Below are positions 15,606 through 17,279 of a DNA stretch of 17,279 bases, in pieces. The stretch's first letter is position 1, and every line of letters starts with the position of its first letter. The notes beneath the pieces were generated by a model. That model did no database searches. It was given only the letters and a program-made list of their open reading frames with translations, and was not told the origin of the DNA. The stretch comes from Lachnospiraceae bacterium (lineage in GTDB: Bacteria > Bacillota_A > Clostridia > Lachnospirales > Lachnospiraceae): the NCBI GenBank assembly GCA_009774465.1, contig VSNT01000087.1, forward strand, positions 1-17,279. The letters run 5' to 3'. Position numbers and translations under genes: made by a program.

Positions 15606-15676
15606 TAATGTTCCTCCTTAAAAGATTTATTTTAACCGTTTTACGGTCAAAACCATAATTAATCAGTTAACTGCGC

Positions 15677-16468
15677 CTACTTGCGCACTTCCAAAAATTC
15701 CTGATATACTTCATTCCAGATTTCCGCTTTCAGCTCCAGGAAACGTGGATCTGATTTTGTTTCCTGTGTTCTTGGATAAGGAATATCAATATTTACAATA
15801 CGTTTAATTCGTCCCGGACGGGCGCTCATAATGATAACACGCTGAGCAAGAATAATCGCTTCATCTACATCATGGGTTATGAAAAAGCATGTTTTCTTTT
15901 CCTGCTCCCAGGTATTTAAAAGCTCTGTCTGAAGCTGTACACGTGTCTGTGCATCCAGTGCTCCAAAAGGCTCATCCAAAAGCAGTACTTCCGGGTTAGC
16001 CGCATATGCACGGGCAATTGCCACACGCTGCTTCATTCCGCCGGACAGCTCCTTGGGATAAGAGTTTTCAAATCCCTTTAATCCTACTGCTTCTATGTAT
16101 TTGCGGGCTATCTGTTCCGCTTCTGCCTTCGGCACCTTTTTCATTTCCAGTCCGAACATAACGTTCTTAATAACTGTCCGCCACGGGAACAGCGCATACT
16201 GCTGAAATACAACGCCACGCTCCACACCGGTGCCTTCAATCTGCTTTCCATCCAGATATGCTGCGCCGCTTGTGGGCTCTAACAGTCCCGCAATGATATT
16301 TAACAGCGTAGACTTACCGCATCCTGAAGGACCAACCACGCAGATAAACTCATTTTCCATAATATCAAGATTTACGCCATTTAAGGCAACCGTTTTTCCA
16401 TTACGTCCTTCATATTCCTTATAAACATTGTCAATTTTTAATTTTACTAACTTATCGTCTCTTGCCAT
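15677..16468 (-). CDS. ABC importer ATPase (SsuB/TauB-like)
   Basis: A 263-residue ATPase driving import through the permease encoded just upstream. Walker A GPSGCGKST (46-54), Q-loop FQQYALFPW (88-96), signature LSGGMKQR (141-148), Walker B VLLLDEP (161-167) and switch histidine H199 are all intact. The FPW after the Q-loop and the SARPGRI segment near 220 are characteristic of the nitrate/sulfonate/taurine group. It overlaps the permease gene by 22 bases, and an AAAGG site lies a little far (about 12 bases) before the ATG, so coupling to permease translation is likely. Confidence 0.92.
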   Translation of the reverse strand: MARDDKLVKLKIDNVYKEYEGRNGKTVALNGVNLDIMENEFICVVGPSGCGKSTLLNIIAGLLEPTSGAAYLDGKQIEGTGVERGVVFQQYALFPWRTVIKNVMFGLEMKKVPKAEAEQIARKYIEAVGLKGFENSYPKELSGGMKQRVAIARAYAANPEVLLLDEPFGALDAQTRVQLQTELLNTWEQEKKTCFFITHDVDEAIILAQRVIIMSARPGRIKRIVNIDIPYPRTQETKSDPRFLELKAEIWNEVYQEFLEVRK

Positions 16469-17235
16469 CCCGTTAATTTCCTTTCAATAATATCTACAAT
16501 CTTTACCAGAATTAATCCAATGATACCAAGCAGAATAATGTACATCAACATTGGCGCCGACTCAAAGGAGTTGGAAAGAGAACGGATTCTCATACCAATA
16601 CCGGCCTGCGCTCCCGTAGATTCTGCTGCAAGCAGCGTGGTAAGAGCAGCACCAAGTCCAAGACGGACAGCAGTGATAATAAACGGTACCGTAGCCGGGC
16701 AGATAATTTTAACAAAGATATCAAAATCATTTGCACCAAGCACTCTGGCTGCCTTAATCAATGTTACGTCAATATTTTTAATTCCCTGATATATCGTAAT
16801 GCTCATAGTCATAAATGTGCAGATCCAGATCAGAATAATTGCAGGTTTTTGTCCTACGCCAAAGGTAATAACCAAAAGCGGCGCATATGCCAGAGCAGGA
16901 ATATTACGGATAAAGTTAATCCAGGGCTCAATAATTTTCTGAACAGGCTGATACCATGCCATAAGAAACGCAATGGGAAGCGCTGTAACAAACCCCAGTC
17001 CAAAGCCGGCAGCCACACAGGTCAAACTGCTTTTAATATCTTTCCAAAACGCCCCTCTTTCAATCATTGTCCCCACTGCCGGAACTACCTTGTCTGCAAA
17101 AGGAAAACTTCTTCCCGTCGCCTTGCCCAGCGAAAGCAAATACCAGACAATCAATGCCGCACAAAGGGAAATCAGCAGCCAGACTTTTTCGTTAATAGTA
17201 ACTTTTTTCTTTTTTGATGTTTTTTCATTGCTCAT
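16447..17235 (-). CDS. ABC importer permease (SsuC/TauC-like)
   Basis: A 262-residue inner-membrane protein with about six hydrophobic segments and the coupling loop KAARVLGANDFDIFVK (161-176), which contacts the ATPase. The FIRNIPALAYAPLL segment (108-121) is typical of the sulfonate/nitrate permease family. The N-terminus is lysine-rich and cytoplasmic. GGAGGG lies about 11 bases upstream of the start codon. Confidence 0.92.
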   Translation of the reverse strand: MSNEKTSKKKKVTINEKVWLLISLCAALIVWYLLSLGKATGRSFPFADKVVPAVGTMIERGAFWKDIKSSLTCVAAGFGLGFVTALPIAFLMAWYQPVQKIIEPWINFIRNIPALAYAPLLVITFGVGQKPAIILIWICTFMTMSITIYQGIKNIDVTLIKAARVLGANDFDIFVKIICPATVPFIITAVRLGLGAALTTLLAAESTGAQAGIGMRIRSLSNSFESAPMLMYIILLGIIGLILVKIVDIIERKLTGWQETIS

Positions 17236-17279
17236 TTTTAACTACACCCTCCTTCTCCATATTTTTTAGTACTTTGTTT
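17225..17279 (-). CDS. possible 3' end of an upstream gene (partial)
   Basis: One frame enters from the right edge and reads NKVLKNMEKEGVVKNEQ to a TGA at 17227-17225, overlapping the permease start by 11 bases. Such overlaps are usual within operons, and the composition looks like a protein tail. A second frame is also open until a TAA near 17239, so the assignment is uncertain and no family can be named. Confidence 0.3.
   Translation of the reverse strand, partial: NKVLKNMEKEGVVKNEQ

Noticed and set aside
15635..15647. ACCGT-TTT-ACGGT hairpin between ATPase and binding-protein genes
   Set aside because: The stem is only 5 bp with no T-run; it may stabilise the downstream mRNA but cannot be called a terminator.

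Overview
The window looks like chromosome of a gut-type Firmicute in the Clostridia, probably Lachnospiraceae. The support is the core order rho - rpmE - DUF1385 (yqhQ) - prmC - prfA, strong AGGAGG-type ribosome sites, and moderate GC in the core genes against clearly AT-rich accessory DNA at the left end. Every gene I accept reads on the minus strand, so transcription runs right to left. No tRNA, rRNA, CRISPR array or intact insertion sequence was seen.

Right part (about 12.5-17.3 kb): an ABC importer of the nitrate/sulfonate/taurine (SsuABC-like) type, in the order permease, ATPase, lipoprotein substrate-binding protein. A strong terminator follows, and immediately after it comes a DUF4838 glycosidase-like gene that has almost no room for its own promoter. 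A few codons of a possible upstream gene sit at the right edge.

Middle (about 7.2-12.5 kb): a housekeeping block. It holds rho, then a textbook sigma-A promoter driving rpmE, a terminator, yqhQ, prmC and prfA, and a small DUF1905 gene tacked on behind prfA. The 3' end of prfA is partly duplicated between prfA and the DUF1905 gene, which looks like a recombination scar.

Left part (1-7.1 kb): accessory DNA. A two-gene ABC exporter unit consists of an XRE-repressor/ATPase fusion and a 10-TM FtsX-type permease lacking the large BceB-like extracellular domain. Its 3' end overlaps what looks like the tail of a dead cytidylate-kinase-like gene. Then come about 1.3 kb of decayed sequence with frameshifted gene fragments, an isolated terminator and a periodic 20-21 bp repeat whose relative also occurs upstream of the ABC unit.

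The most interesting gene, at 125-3136, encodes a single chain with an N-terminal SIR2 NADase-type domain, a middle APAZ-like region and a C-terminal MID-PIWI module without the usual catalytic residues. It is a one-polypeptide version of a short prokaryotic Argonaute defence system (SPARSA type). Its conserved N-terminus continues upstream in another frame: one missing base near 3163-3166 separates a TTG start with a ribosome site from the rest of the gene. The allele may therefore be broken, switchable, mis-sequenced or restarted internally. A further reading frame begins 55 bases downstream and runs off the left edge; it could be a partner gene.
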